64,000 nucleotides of DNA from Thiotrichaceae bacterium UBA4486 (GTDB taxonomy: Bacteria > Pseudomonadota > Gammaproteobacteria > Eutrophobiales > Eutrophobiaceae): NCBI GenBank assembly GCA_002389045.1, contig DGNS01000005.1, forward strand, positions 354,288 through 418,287, in the 5' to 3' direction. Shown in pieces: positions 26,176 to 33,992 of the stretch. Within the stretch, counting starts at the first letter, position 1. Each line of letters begins with the position of its first letter. The translations under genes and the position numbers were made by a program. The notes below the pieces were generated by a model. That model searched no databases, was not told the DNA's origin, and saw nothing but the letters and a program-made list of their open reading frames with translations.

Positions 26176-26669
26176 AGGGATCTGTGAGAATCCGCTAAAG
26201 GCGTCTCGTGCTAAAGCGGGAGAATTGTCACTTTGTGCCATTGGTAGTGTATTGATGGTCCCTCAGCAAAATCTGTGGGTGGCAGTTTTCTCGCCGTGGT
26301 CGCCAAGTGCATGATGTTAAGGAATGATTGATGACCATGACAGCCGCTGATCGGGCCGTATTTCTACACTGCATTTTTTATGATCTCGCCAAGAACGCCA
26401 GGCACGCCAAGAAAAAAAGAATGTGAAATATGGGGGAATGCTGCTATCCCAAATTCCCTACTCCGGCATCATGAATAGTGTGGATGATTTCCCTGGCGTT
26501 CCTGGCGTGCTTGGCGAGAGGTAAAAAGTCCTTTTTCCATACCCACAAATTTGCCTGAAGAGCCGAATTAATAAGATTTCTCCCGCTGGTCGAAATGACA
26601 GCCCCTTGTCATTTGCGCGAAATGGCAACCCCTTGTAAATTTATCGAAATGACAGCGGTACTTTAGATC
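26176..26669. repeat. Repeat-rich intergenic region with nested inverted repeats
   Basis: No gene is seen. An outer inverted pair AGCGGGAGAA (26215-26224) and TTCTCCCGCT (26578-26587) brackets an inner pair: CTCGCCAAGAACGCCAGG plus CACGCCAAG (26385-26411) against CCTGGCGTTCCTGGCG plus TGCTTGGCGAG (26492-26518). Beyond it, GAAATGACAGC/GAAATGGCAAC units with CCCCTTGT repeat three times (26591-26656). The layout resembles a non-autonomous MITE-like insertion. Confidence 0.6.
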
Positions 26670-26713
26670 TAATAGCTAATAGCTAATGGCTAATGGCTAA
26701 TAGCTATTAGCTG
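26670..26713. repeat. Heptanucleotide array (TAGCTAA/TGGCTAA)n at the 3' end of folP
   Basis: Six 7-bp units. The folP stop codon (TAA, 26709-26707) is part of the array. On the folP sense strand the unit is ATTAGCT/ATTAGCC. Confidence 0.8.
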
Positions 26714-27516
26714 TTTTTGATCGCCCAGGCGACGATGGCCGCCTGGTGGTTTTCCCTGACATCGTGTACACGGAAATATTTCACCCCGGCCATGACGCCC
26801 AGCGCCGTTGTTGCACAGGTGGCTGCCACCAGGTTATCCGTTGACGTTTCCTCGCACAGCGATCCCATAAACCGTTTGCGGCTGGCCCCGAGCAGTATCT
26901 GGAATCCCGTCGCCGCCAGTTCGGCCAGGCCTTGCAGCAGTTGCAGATTATGTTCCCGGGTTTTCCCGAAACCGATCCCGGGATCGAGAATGATATTATG
27001 ATCCGCAATTCCTGCCTGCAGTGCCGCTTCGGCACGATCCAGTAAAAAACGCTTCACGTCGTAGACAACATCATCATAGTGCGGGTCGTCCTGCATGATT
27101 TTTGGCGTGCCCAGCATGTGCATCAACACGCAGGGACATTGCCTGTCCACCACGAGCTGGAACATGTCCGGATCATCACGTCCGGCGGAGACGTCATTGA
27201 CAATATCCGCACCGGCATCGAGTACATATTCGGCAACCTCGGCGCGGGTCGTATCGATGCTGATATGCACCGATTGCGGCAATCGTTGACGGCAGGCCCG
27301 AATCACATCACCGACCCGGGCGATTTGTTCCTGTGCACTGACGCGATCCGAACCCGGACGCGTGGATTCACCACCGACATCAATAATACCGGCACCGGCG
27401 TTTGCCATGTTGATAGCGTGACTGACAGCGATGTCCGTTCCGTTGAAGCGGCCGCCATCGGAAAAACTGTCCGGTGTCACGTTGAGGATACCCATGATAA
27501 CGGGGGAGGAATTCAT
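26707..27516 (-). CDS. folP: Dihydropteroate synthase FolP
   Basis: 269 residues; condenses p-aminobenzoate with dihydropterin pyrophosphate in folate synthesis. The signatures MGILNVTPDSFSDGG, GAGIIDVGGESTRPGS, IVNDVSAG, LDPGIGFGKTREHN and GASRKRF are all present. The length is normal. The stop codon lies in a heptanucleotide array. Confidence 0.96.
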   Translation of the reverse strand: MNSSPVIMGILNVTPDSFSDGGRFNGTDIAVSHAINMANAGAGIIDVGGESTRPGSDRVSAQEQIARVGDVIRACRQRLPQSVHISIDTTRAEVAEYVLDAGADIVNDVSAGRDDPDMFQLVVDRQCPCVLMHMLGTPKIMQDDPHYDDVVYDVKRFLLDRAEAALQAGIADHNIILDPGIGFGKTREHNLQLLQGLAELAATGFQILLGASRKRFMGSLCEETSTDNLVAATCATTALGVMAGVKYFRVHDVRENHQAAIVAWAIKNS

Positions 27517-27556
27517 TCTGCCGAAAAGATTAAATGATCCGGTTCAGGAAACTGTT

Positions 27557-27892
27557 TCAGGGTTGGAGTTGGCCCGGAGTAACCTCATAAATTTTTGCCA
27601 GTTTTTTGATTGAACTTGAGCGGGGATTTGCCTCCGGTTTCTCCATTTGCGCGAGCGCGGATTGTGAAATACCCAGTCTCGATGCCACCTGGGCTTGCGT
27701 TAATCCTCGATATTCTCTCCATGCACGTAACAAGGAGGTTTCCTCGATTACATGCTTTTTAACCACTTCATCCGGCAGATAAACATCCTCAGGCCGATTT
27801 TTCATCAAGGCAAGAAACTCGTCATAAGGCACAACGGCAAAAGCGGGCTTGCCATCCTTCTTCAGAATTTGAAAATCAATAGGTTCTTTCAT
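27557..27892 (-). CDS. HTH (XRE) antitoxin of a RelE/HigB-type module
   Basis: About 111 residues. The N-terminal part (DFQILKKDGKPAFAVVPYDEF) resembles a Phd/YefM-like segment, and the C-terminal part is an XRE helix-turn-helix (YRGLTQAQVASRLGISQSALAQME). It would neutralise the toxin encoded just upstream and autorepress the operon. ATG 27892 lies inside the end of the toxin gene (17-base overlap). Confidence 0.82.
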   Translation of the reverse strand: MKEPIDFQILKKDGKPAFAVVPYDEFLALMKNRPEDVYLPDEVVKKHVIEETSLLRAWREYRGLTQAQVASRLGISQSALAQMEKPEANPRSSSIKKLAKIYEVTPGQLQP

Positions 27893-28130
27893 CTCGTTTT
27901 TTGACACGCTCAATCCATCCAACTTTAACTAAATCGTCAATATCAAAGAAAATACGATAGCTGCCAATACGGAGTCGATACTTGTACTCCTGTTCCTTTA
28001 ACTGTTTAACGTGTTTACATTCAGGCCATGACCTCAACTTTTGTACAGCGGTGTATATCTTTTCTACATCGGGCTTGTGAATGCGTTTCAGATCCCTGAC
28101 TGCCCGCTTGCTCCATGCGATTTCGTACAT
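27876..28130 (-). CDS. RelE/ParE family toxin
   Basis: 84 residues with the RelE fold: YEIAWSKRAVRDLKRIHKPD, YKYRLRIGSYRIFFDID and the C-terminal VGWIERVKKRDERTY. Probably a ribosome-dependent mRNA interferase. First gene of a toxin-then-antitoxin pair (HigBA order), with an AT-rich upstream region. Confidence 0.85.
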   Translation of the reverse strand: MYEIAWSKRAVRDLKRIHKPDVEKIYTAVQKLRSWPECKHVKQLKEQEYKYRLRIGSYRIFFDIDDLVKVGWIERVKKRDERTY

Positions 28131-28212
28131 AATCTAATTATAAGTTATATCTTATATTTTGCAATTCCTGCTCATCAGGTTGATTCCAGCAAAGGGACAA
28201 ATGACGAAAAAA

Positions 28213-29184
28213 TCACTGTTTCGTAAATGATTCCACCATTTTATCCGTGGCCCGTACCAGGGCATCGATCATGGCCGGCTCGCCGGCCAGGTGACCTGCG
28301 TCCGGCAAGATCTCCAGCATGGATTTTTGCAAATAGCTGTGCAGTTGCCATGAGGTTTCCATCAGACAGGTGATGTCCTTGCGGCCATGTACGATATGAA
28401 CGGGTACATCAGGCAACCGGGAAAGTTCCTCGAGGATCTGGTTGTCACGGATAAAATAGCGGTTTTTTGCGAAATGGGTTTCAATTTTTACTTCGTCCAG
28501 CAACTTGTCGTTATTATTTTCGCCGTCGCTGCTGCTGTTCGATTCAGCACCCTGGGCAAAATTAAAGGTGACAATTTTCGTGGCCCAGCGTGACCAGGCC
28601 CGGGCGGCGACCAGGCGCTGTTCTGCATCCGGGCCATGGACCCGATCATGAAATGCACTGATGAGATCGTCCCGTTCTTCGTCCGCTAAAACACTGATCA
28701 AATTGTCCCATTCATCGGGCAGCAACCGGTTGGCGCCATCACGGATGAACCAGTCGAGGTCCCGTTGTCTTGCCAGAAAGCAGCCTCGCAACACCATTCC
28801 GGTCACTCGTTGTGGATGCTGCCGGGCATACAGCAGGGCAAGCGTTGCCCCCCATGACCCCCCAAATAACAGCCATTGATCGATACCCAGTCTCTTCCGG
28901 ATCTGTTCAACATCATCGAGTAACAACTGTGTCGTGTTATCCCGAACTTCGCCCCGCGGAATTGAACGATTGCACCCGCGTTGATCGAAAATAACAATCC
29001 GGTACTTGCCAGGATTGAAATAGCGGCGATGATTGGGATTGCAGCCGGAACCGGGACCGCCATGAAAAAAAATGACCGGTATACCGTCACGGTTTCCCGA
29101 CTCCTCCACGTACACCCTGTGTACCGATTCGGTTTGTAAATGAAATGAATTATATGGTTCCGTCTCGGGATACAGCTTGCGCAT
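28213..29184 (-). CDS. pip: Proline iminopeptidase (alpha/beta hydrolase, S33)
   Basis: 323 residues. HGGPGSGCNPNHRRYFNP forms the oxyanion-hole region, FDQRGCNRSIP is diagnostic, and the nucleophile Ser lies in GGSWGATLALLYA. The acid and His lie in IVHGRKDITC and DAGHLAGEP. It releases N-terminal proline from peptides in the cytoplasm. A short Ser/Asn-rich insertion (SNSSSDGENNN) near 222 is unusual. Confidence 0.92.
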   Translation of the reverse strand: MRKLYPETEPYNSFHLQTESVHRVYVEESGNRDGIPVIFFHGGPGSGCNPNHRRYFNPGKYRIVIFDQRGCNRSIPRGEVRDNTTQLLLDDVEQIRKRLGIDQWLLFGGSWGATLALLYARQHPQRVTGMVLRGCFLARQRDLDWFIRDGANRLLPDEWDNLISVLADEERDDLISAFHDRVHGPDAEQRLVAARAWSRWATKIVTFNFAQGAESNSSSDGENNNDKLLDEVKIETHFAKNRYFIRDNQILEELSRLPDVPVHIVHGRKDITCLMETSWQLHSYLQKSMLEILPDAGHLAGEPAMIDALVRATDKMVESFTKQ

Positions 29185-29226
29185 ATTTGGAGGTGTGGTT
29201 GTTTGTCTGCTTTTTTTGTTTCACAC

Positions 29227-29409
29227 GGTGTCAGGCTGAAGCACTGACACCTGGGTGATACTGTCAGGCTGAAGCACTGACACCTTTGATTGTGCAGGTG
29301 TCTGACTTCAGTCAGACATCGTAATTATCTGCACGGTGTCAGGCTAAAGCGCTGACACCTGTGATTGTATAGGTGTCTGACTTCAGTCAGACATCGTAAT
29401 TATCTGCAC
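29227..29409. repeat. Cluster of two alternating palindromic repeat types
   Basis: Type A: GGTGTCAG...CTGACACC stems around a 9-base loop, at 29227-29251, 29262-29284 (partial) and 29335-29359. Type B: TGTCTGACTTCAGTCAGACA with a CGTAATTATCTGCAC tail, at 29297-29335 and 29371-29409. The order is A-A-B-A-B. A further type B copy follows moeA at 13198. Confidence 0.85.
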
Positions 29410-29417
29410 CTGAAGCA

Positions 29418-30371
29418 TTAAATATCGTTCAGGATCTCTTCGCGCTTGGTTTCATATTCTTCCTTTGAAATCAGTTCTTTTTCTCTCAATCCTTCCAGGG
29501 TTTTCAAACGCTGTTCCAGTTCCGTACCACCGTCGCCGCTGGAAGCCGGCTTGTCCTGTTCCATTTCCTTGCGCATCCGCGCCATTTCCAGGCGCAGTTC
29601 GCGCCGCTCGCGGGCCATTTTTGCCGCCTGCTCTTCCATGAACCGTTTGTTGGCGTCGGCATTGGGATTTTTAAGGGCCTCTATTTCAGCAAGGTATGAT
29701 TCCGACGCCAGTTTGACGTCAATCACAAACCAGTCGTCACGGATTTTTTCGAAGCGTTTATTTTCCACACCCGGCACCTTGATAATGGGTTTTGAAAAAT
29801 TACCGGTGCTGGACGCACGGCTGCCGTGACTGAGAATGTACGGACTTTTACCCTGGCCACCGGGATCGTAGGCGGATTCAAAGGCCTTGTTACGGTAGCG
29901 TTGATATTCACCAAGAATGAGGTTCAGCTTGCCATCCTTGTAAAATACCCGGCCGGCGGTGTAGGCACTGTCTTCAAGAAGAATCAGTTTCGACTTGCTA
30001 CTCTCAACAACAAATATTATATCCTGGTCCGGTGTGGCCTTGGCTAATCCCTTGGCAATAAATTTACCCATGCGGTTGGATTCACTGATGGAAAATACGG
30101 GGTTCGCCTCGCCCTCGGTAGTCAGAAATTTCTTGTCCCAGATTCTCAGGGATTCCAGGGCCAGGCTGATGTCCTTCTCCTCCAGGGTGACCGGGTGGTC
30201 ATTTTTGCCGAATTTGCTGTTTTCAAGTGTTTCATACTTGAAATAGACATTCTGGCCCGATTGCCAGATGACATCTTCATCCTTGAACAGACCGCCGGCC
30301 ACGGCGACCTGACCGGCCATCATCAGGAATAAAATTTGTGAAATAACGGGAATTATTCTGGATACATTCAT
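29418..30371 (-). CDS. Secreted SHOCT-domain protein of unknown function
   Basis: About 317 residues. A signal peptide (residues 1-25, ending VAVAGG) is followed by an uncharacterised beta-rich region. A charged coiled coil (about 230-285: FMEEQAAKMARERRELRLEM) and a C-terminal SHOCT motif (LEQRLKTLEGLREKELISKEEYETKREEIL, in parts) complete it. SHOCT motifs are short oligomerisation or binding modules. ATG 30371 is chosen for the signal peptide; upstream in-frame sequence does not look coding. Role unknown. Confidence 0.7.
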   Translation of the reverse strand: MNVSRIIPVISQILFLMMAGQVAVAGGLFKDEDVIWQSGQNVYFKYETLENSKFGKNDHPVTLEEKDISLALESLRIWDKKFLTTEGEANPVFSISESNRMGKFIAKGLAKATPDQDIIFVVESSKSKLILLEDSAYTAGRVFYKDGKLNLILGEYQRYRNKAFESAYDPGGQGKSPYILSHGSRASSTGNFSKPIIKVPGVENKRFEKIRDDWFVIDVKLASESYLAEIEALKNPNADANKRFMEEQAAKMARERRELRLEMARMRKEMEQDKPASSGDGGTELEQRLKTLEGLREKELISKEEYETKREEILNDI

Positions 30372-30607
30372 GTTGTTCAATTGATTAAAAAGTATGTGTC
30401 TGCCGGGGGCCACTGGCGTCAAGCCTTCAGGGAAGTTAGAGCACGGCGAGCCGGGTAAGTTTACAGGAATTTTAGCCCGATATGGCGCAAAATACACGGT
30501 ACGATAATCATACAAGGGCATCAGGCCGAAATCCTGCTATCGGCTATCCCGCTACCCCTGTTCCCGCATACACTGACAACTCACTACTGGTGCAAATGGT
30601 ACAAAAG

Positions 30608-30633
30608 AAAAAGGCCTCCGAAGAGGCCTTTTT
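30608..30633 (-). terminator. Rho-independent terminator of the porin gene
   Basis: AAAAAGGCCTC-CGAA-GAGGCCTTTTT, a GC-rich stem with flanking A and T runs, so it can work in both directions. It lies 30 bases past the porin stop. Confidence 0.9.
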
Positions 30634-30662
30634 CGATACTGCGTGTTGACGTACGTCTTTGA

Positions 30663-31901
30663 TTAGAAGAAGTAGGTCAGACCCAGTGTGAAGATATCCA
30701 GATCTTCTGCACCGCTATAGTCTGTAACACATGCAGTACCAGCAGTACAATCGACATCCAGGTCGAGGTTCTCGTAGGCGCCGTAGATGATCAGCTTGCT
30801 GCCGAAGTACTGGTTAATCGCAAAGCCAATACGCTCTACTTCTGAGTCGGTCAAACCGGCGGAGCCTGTACCGAAGGCATCATTATAGCTACCGTACTGG
30901 AAGTCAAGGGAAGTGTCACCCGGAGCGAACCACTGCTTCTTGATACCCACTTTCAGCCACCAGGAGTCCATGTCGTCGCTGGAAGTCGCGGCAATGCCCG
31001 GACCGTCAGCTTCGTCACTATTATAGGCGAATGTACCGAACAGGCCGGTCTGCGGGTCCATCAGGCCCAACTGCGCCTGGAAATTTTCAGAGTCGGAACC
31101 ACCGACGTTTGAGCCGCCGCCGCCCTGATTAATGGCATAACCGAGATTCAACAATGTGGTGATACGGCCGAGGTTTCCGCTGTACTTGGCAGCAATATCA
31201 TAGACATCGTCGTTGGCGTAACCGACAGCGATGTTAACCGGGCCAAGTGCGGGCAGGTCATAGCGGATACCGTTACGGTAAATACCATTACAGTCAAGAC
31301 CGATGCCCAAGCCAGGTACGGTGTAACATTGCAGGAATGAACCCCAAGTGGTGTTGGCAGCAGTCGCACCCAGACCTCGGATGGTGAAGCCATTGCCACG
31401 GAACACGGGGGAGATGGAGGACCACAAGGTCAGTGACGGGTCGGCCAGAACGGCGATGTTATCCGTCGGCATGGATTGAAGACCTAAAGTGACCTTACCC
31501 CAGTTACCGCCCACATTGACGCTGTTACCCAGAACGCCGATTGCGTGGCCATTGGTATCACCGAAGACACTTGTTGTTCCTGTTCCATCCTGATTCGAGA
31601 AAAGAAGAGGAGTATCAGTTGACTGAGGTTCCAGAATCACTTCGAAACCAGCGGTCCAGCCGTTGGTGCCCGGCAGATCCGCAGATCCGGAAATGTTGAT
31701 GCGGCTACCCAGCGTGGTGCCGTTGTCAGATACCTGAACAACGTCACTGCCCTGACCGTCATCGTAGAAAATAGCAGCTTCGTTGATCCAGCCGGAGATG
31801 TTCCAATCAACACCTTCCTCGCCGGCGAAGACGCCCTGTGACATTGGCAGTGTGGTTGCTGCTGCCAGCACACATGCTTTCTTAAAGAGTTTATTGCTCA
31901 C
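30663..31901 (-). CDS. Outer-membrane porin
   Basis: 412 residues with a signal peptide (LPMSQGVFA), a mature start EEGVDWNISGWINEAA, many alternating amphipathic strands, Gly/Asp/Asn-rich loops and the terminal LTYFF with C-terminal Phe needed for BAM insertion. Resembles general Gram-negative porins. GTG 31901 is the start, with GGAGG nine bases upstream; the nearby ATG at 31908 is out of frame and hits a stop. Own terminator downstream and a long AT-rich promoter region upstream suggest high expression. Solute specificity unknown. Confidence 0.88.
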   Translation of the reverse strand: MSNKLFKKACVLAAATTLPMSQGVFAGEEGVDWNISGWINEAAIFYDDGQGSDVVQVSDNGTTLGSRINISGSADLPGTNGWTAGFEVILEPQSTDTPLLFSNQDGTGTTSVFGDTNGHAIGVLGNSVNVGGNWGKVTLGLQSMPTDNIAVLADPSLTLWSSISPVFRGNGFTIRGLGATAANTTWGSFLQCYTVPGLGIGLDCNGIYRNGIRYDLPALGPVNIAVGYANDDVYDIAAKYSGNLGRITTLLNLGYAINQGGGGSNVGGSDSENFQAQLGLMDPQTGLFGTFAYNSDEADGPGIAATSSDDMDSWWLKVGIKKQWFAPGDTSLDFQYGSYNDAFGTGSAGLTDSEVERIGFAINQYFGSKLIIYGAYENLDLDVDCTAGTACVTDYSGAEDLDIFTLGLTYFF

Positions 31902-32337
31902 TTTTCATTACCTCCATTAAATGGATTTAAACTGCTTACTGCTTTATTTGGTATTAACTACTTAACTTGATTGCTAGCTTAATTTCTAGAAATTAAGTCG
32001 GCCTCCCCAGCCTTTATCCTCCCCGTTAAATCGGGAATTCTTCAAAACTTCAAGGCCTCTCATGAGTTGCTTGTCTTAAAGCAGACTGTAACTTACTAAA
32101 AACCATAGACTGTTGCAACTTTTTTTTCAATTTTACAACAATTCTTGATTAACTGGATAATCGTTGCGTATATACAACAAAATAATGGGTATTTTATTAA
32201 TAATCAACAAGTTAAATATAACGATAAAATCAGACCAAATTCACCCATACGAAATATTTGCAAAAAACAAACGAAAAATACCCAACCGGTACATCAGAAT
32301 AAACAACACCAGCACAATCCCCGGTCCGTCCACCGTT
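31902..32337. other. AT-rich region upstream of the porin
   Basis: About 440 bases, strongly AT-rich, with several T-runs and A-tracts (32100-32280). Open frames here have low-complexity Lys/Asn/Ile content expected by chance from the base composition, so no gene is called. Probably the porin promoter and upstream regulatory DNA. Confidence 0.5.
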
Positions 32338-32384
32338 CACTGTAATCTGTAGTCTGTTATCCGTAGTCTGAAATCTGACGTCTG
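32338..32384. repeat. Heptanucleotide array at the 3' end of the 32.4-kb hypothetical gene
   Basis: Units CTGTAAT, CTGTAGT, CTGTTAT, CCGTAGT, CTGAAAT, CTGACGT. On the sense strand of the adjacent gene they read as CAGANNN. The array abuts that gene's stop at 32386. Confidence 0.75.
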
Positions 32385-32385
32385 A

Positions 32386-32649
32386 TCACCCTCCACCACG
32401 CTGATAGGCCAGGTCGAATCGCTTTAGAAAGGCAGTTTTTTGATCTTCCGTGGCTCCGGAAAACCGGAATTCCAGCCGGGTCTCGGGCAATGTCAGAGAA
32501 GCGATCCGTCGCCGGCCTTCTTGCGACAATTCGATCTCGAGCCGGCCCTCCTCCAGTTGAATATCCACCGAAGCCCCCTGTATCGTGTACTGGTAATTAC
32601 CAACCGCCTTTGGCAACAGCCTGAAAAACTCGCGGTGGGAAATGCTCAT
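32386..32649 (-). CDS. Hypothetical protein, 87 residues
   Basis: No family recognised. The protein starts MSISHREFFRLLPKAVG and contains alternating strands with IQLEEGRLEIELS, RRRIASLTLPETRLEFRFSG and a terminal helix, so a small soluble alpha/beta protein is likely. ATG 32649 is used; TTG at 32691 would add 14 residues. Neighbours give no functional clue. Confidence 0.55.
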   Translation of the reverse strand: MSISHREFFRLLPKAVGNYQYTIQGASVDIQLEEGRLEIELSQEGRRRIASLTLPETRLEFRFSGATEDQKTAFLKRFDLAYQRGGG

Positions 32650-32770
32650 ACTGCGTTGAAAATGATTCGCCACAGGAGTATACGCAATCAATGTTCATGA
32701 ATGACCAGCGGCACACCGGTCAGTCCCAGATGAAAATCAGTTGACCGGATTGAGAGCATCTTCTTTGGCA

Positions 32771-32878
32771 TTAATCTTTATGGCCATATACGAAGTCATC
32801 TATTCCCTGGCTCGATTGGGCATTACCGGTTTCAACCATTCCCGCATAACGCATCCACGGTTTGGTATCGTCGGCCAT
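32771..32878 (-). CDS. Short hypothetical protein (35 residues), possibly antitoxin-like or a remnant
   Basis: The reverse strand encodes MADDTKPWMRYAGMVETG followed by NAQSSQGIDDFVYGHKD and a stop. The PWMRYAGMxxTGxxxSSQxIDDxVYG pattern is like the conserved tail of small antitoxin-type proteins that I cannot name with certainty. It lies next to the MazEF pair. No strong ribosome site, so it may be the remnant of a longer gene. Confidence 0.4.
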   Translation of the reverse strand: MADDTKPWMRYAGMVETGNAQSSQGIDDFVYGHKD

Positions 32879-32945
32879 AATATAGTTGCGGAGGAAACCG
32901 CACAGCAATCTTAAGTAAACGCCATTCATCTTTAGTATTTTGTTG

Positions 32946-33275
32946 TCAGCAGACCAGAACCCGCACTCTCGCCAGGACCTCGTTGATTACCCTGGCCGGT
33001 GCGTTTTCGATAAATTCAACCCCGCGATACTCGTAGTCGATGGTTTTTACCTGATGACATAGCACCACTCCCCGGGTTTGGGTTTGCTCCAGCTTGACCT
33101 CGAAGCCGTGCCCACGTACACGACTGGTGATGGGCGCCACCAGGGCCAATCGGATCTGTCGGTTGAAGGGTTCAGGCGACAGTACAATTGCCGGACGTTT
33201 GTGGGCCTGTTCATGCCCCGCGGAAGGGTCGAAATTGGTCCAGATGATATCGCCGCGCTTTGGGTAATACGCCAC
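32946..33275 (-). CDS. mazF: MazF/PemK family endoribonuclease toxin
   Basis: 109 residues: KRGDIIWTNFDPSAGHEQAHKRPAIVLSP is the MazF/PemK fingerprint (read in parts), followed by LVAPITSRVRGHGFEV and VVLCHQVKTIDY with the conserved catalytic region. Sequence-specific mRNA interferase. GTG 33275 starts directly after the mazE stop, so the two are coupled. Confidence 0.92.
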   Translation of the reverse strand: MAYYPKRGDIIWTNFDPSAGHEQAHKRPAIVLSPEPFNRQIRLALVAPITSRVRGHGFEVKLEQTQTRGVVLCHQVKTIDYEYRGVEFIENAPARVINEVLARVRVLVC

Positions 33276-33530
33276 TTAATCCAGTTCTTTTCCTGCCGGC
33301 GCATCGTGCAGCCATTCATAATCCTCGGCATCCAGCACCATCGCCTTTTTGGGAGAGGTATGCAGCAACTCGTCCAGGGTATAGCTGGGCGCGACCTGTT
33401 TGATAACGATGTTGCCGTCTATAACTTCAATCTCCACGGTGTCGCCCAGAGCCAGGCCTGCTTTGGCCAACACAGGAGCCGGGATGATCGTTCCGGCGGA
33501 ATTGCCCCATTTTCGAATATTGGCGTGCAT
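33276..33530 (-). CDS. mazE: MazE family antitoxin
   Basis: 84 residues; the AbrB-like swapped-hairpin N-terminus IRKWGNSAGTIIPAPVLAKAGL is characteristic, and an acidic C-terminal tail (DAEDYEWLHD) would wrap MazF. First gene of the pair. The AT-rich upstream region 33535-33600 carries CTATACTGGCTGAGTCAGTATAG-type dyad symmetry (33559-33581), a likely autoregulatory operator. Confidence 0.9.
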   Translation of the reverse strand: MHANIRKWGNSAGTIIPAPVLAKAGLALGDTVEIEVIDGNIVIKQVAPSYTLDELLHTSPKKAMVLDAEDYEWLHDAPAGKELD

Positions 33531-33559
33531 TACGTACCACCTCGCGTTTAAACAAAGAC

Positions 33560-33581
33560 TATACTGACTCAGCCAGTATAG
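33560..33581. promoter_or_regulatory. Inverted repeat upstream of mazE, possible operator
   Basis: CTATACTGACT...AGCCAGTATAG: an 8-bp outer stem (CTATACTG/CAGTATAG) upstream of mazE, in the position of a MazE/MazEF operator. Inferred from position and symmetry only. Confidence 0.45.
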
Positions 33582-33733
33582 TTATACAATGTATAAACGT
33601 CAATTTTCAACCTTACGAACGCTCCAGCCCCGGTTGTGAGGCGACCATGACTCCGTAGTTTGGTGCCAGAGAACGACCCTCAACGGGCGAGAGCGAAGCG
33701 ATTGTGTCAGCTACTTCAAATTTAAAGGATATT

Positions 33734-33985
33734 TCACCCTCCCGCGACGGGCGGCCAGACAGCCAGTGTATCTCCCTCTTTAAGAACCGGCGATTCGCGG
33801 TCCGACGGCGCCACGTAGACACCATTGACAAGCACAAGGTGTGCTGACTCCCGGGGCACCTTGAATCGGTCAATGACGGAAAAAGGCGTGGCATCGGGTT
33901 CAACATCAACGGTAACCGCATGCTCTGTCGCATCACCAGGCAGGTAATGCGACAGAGTGGCGTACAACTTCACGGTCAGTTTCAT
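33734..33985 (-). CDS. MoaD/ThiS-like sulfur carrier of the aldehyde oxidoreductase operon
   Basis: 83 residues with a beta-grasp fold (KLTVKLYATLSHYLPG, EGDTLAVWPPVAGG) and a Gly-Gly C-terminus. Distinct from MoaD at 15.1 kb. It follows aorC by seven bases and is the last gene of the aor operon. Such second MoaD-like proteins are regular partners of tungsten AOR operons (AorD-like) and may supply sulfur for the tungsten cofactor. Confidence 0.85.
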   Translation of the reverse strand: MKLTVKLYATLSHYLPGDATEHAVTVDVEPDATPFSVIDRFKVPRESAHLVLVNGVYVAPSDRESPVLKEGDTLAVWPPVAGG

Positions 33986-33992
33986 TGACAGG

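Noticed and set aside
32145..32345. Coding sequence on the + strand
   Set aside because: Lys/Asn/Ile-rich low-complexity translation expected by chance in AT-rich DNA; no SD.
33613..33936. Additional reverse-strand ORF overlapping the MoaD-like gene
   Set aside because: Different frame over a well-supported beta-grasp protein; no SD or recognisable motif.
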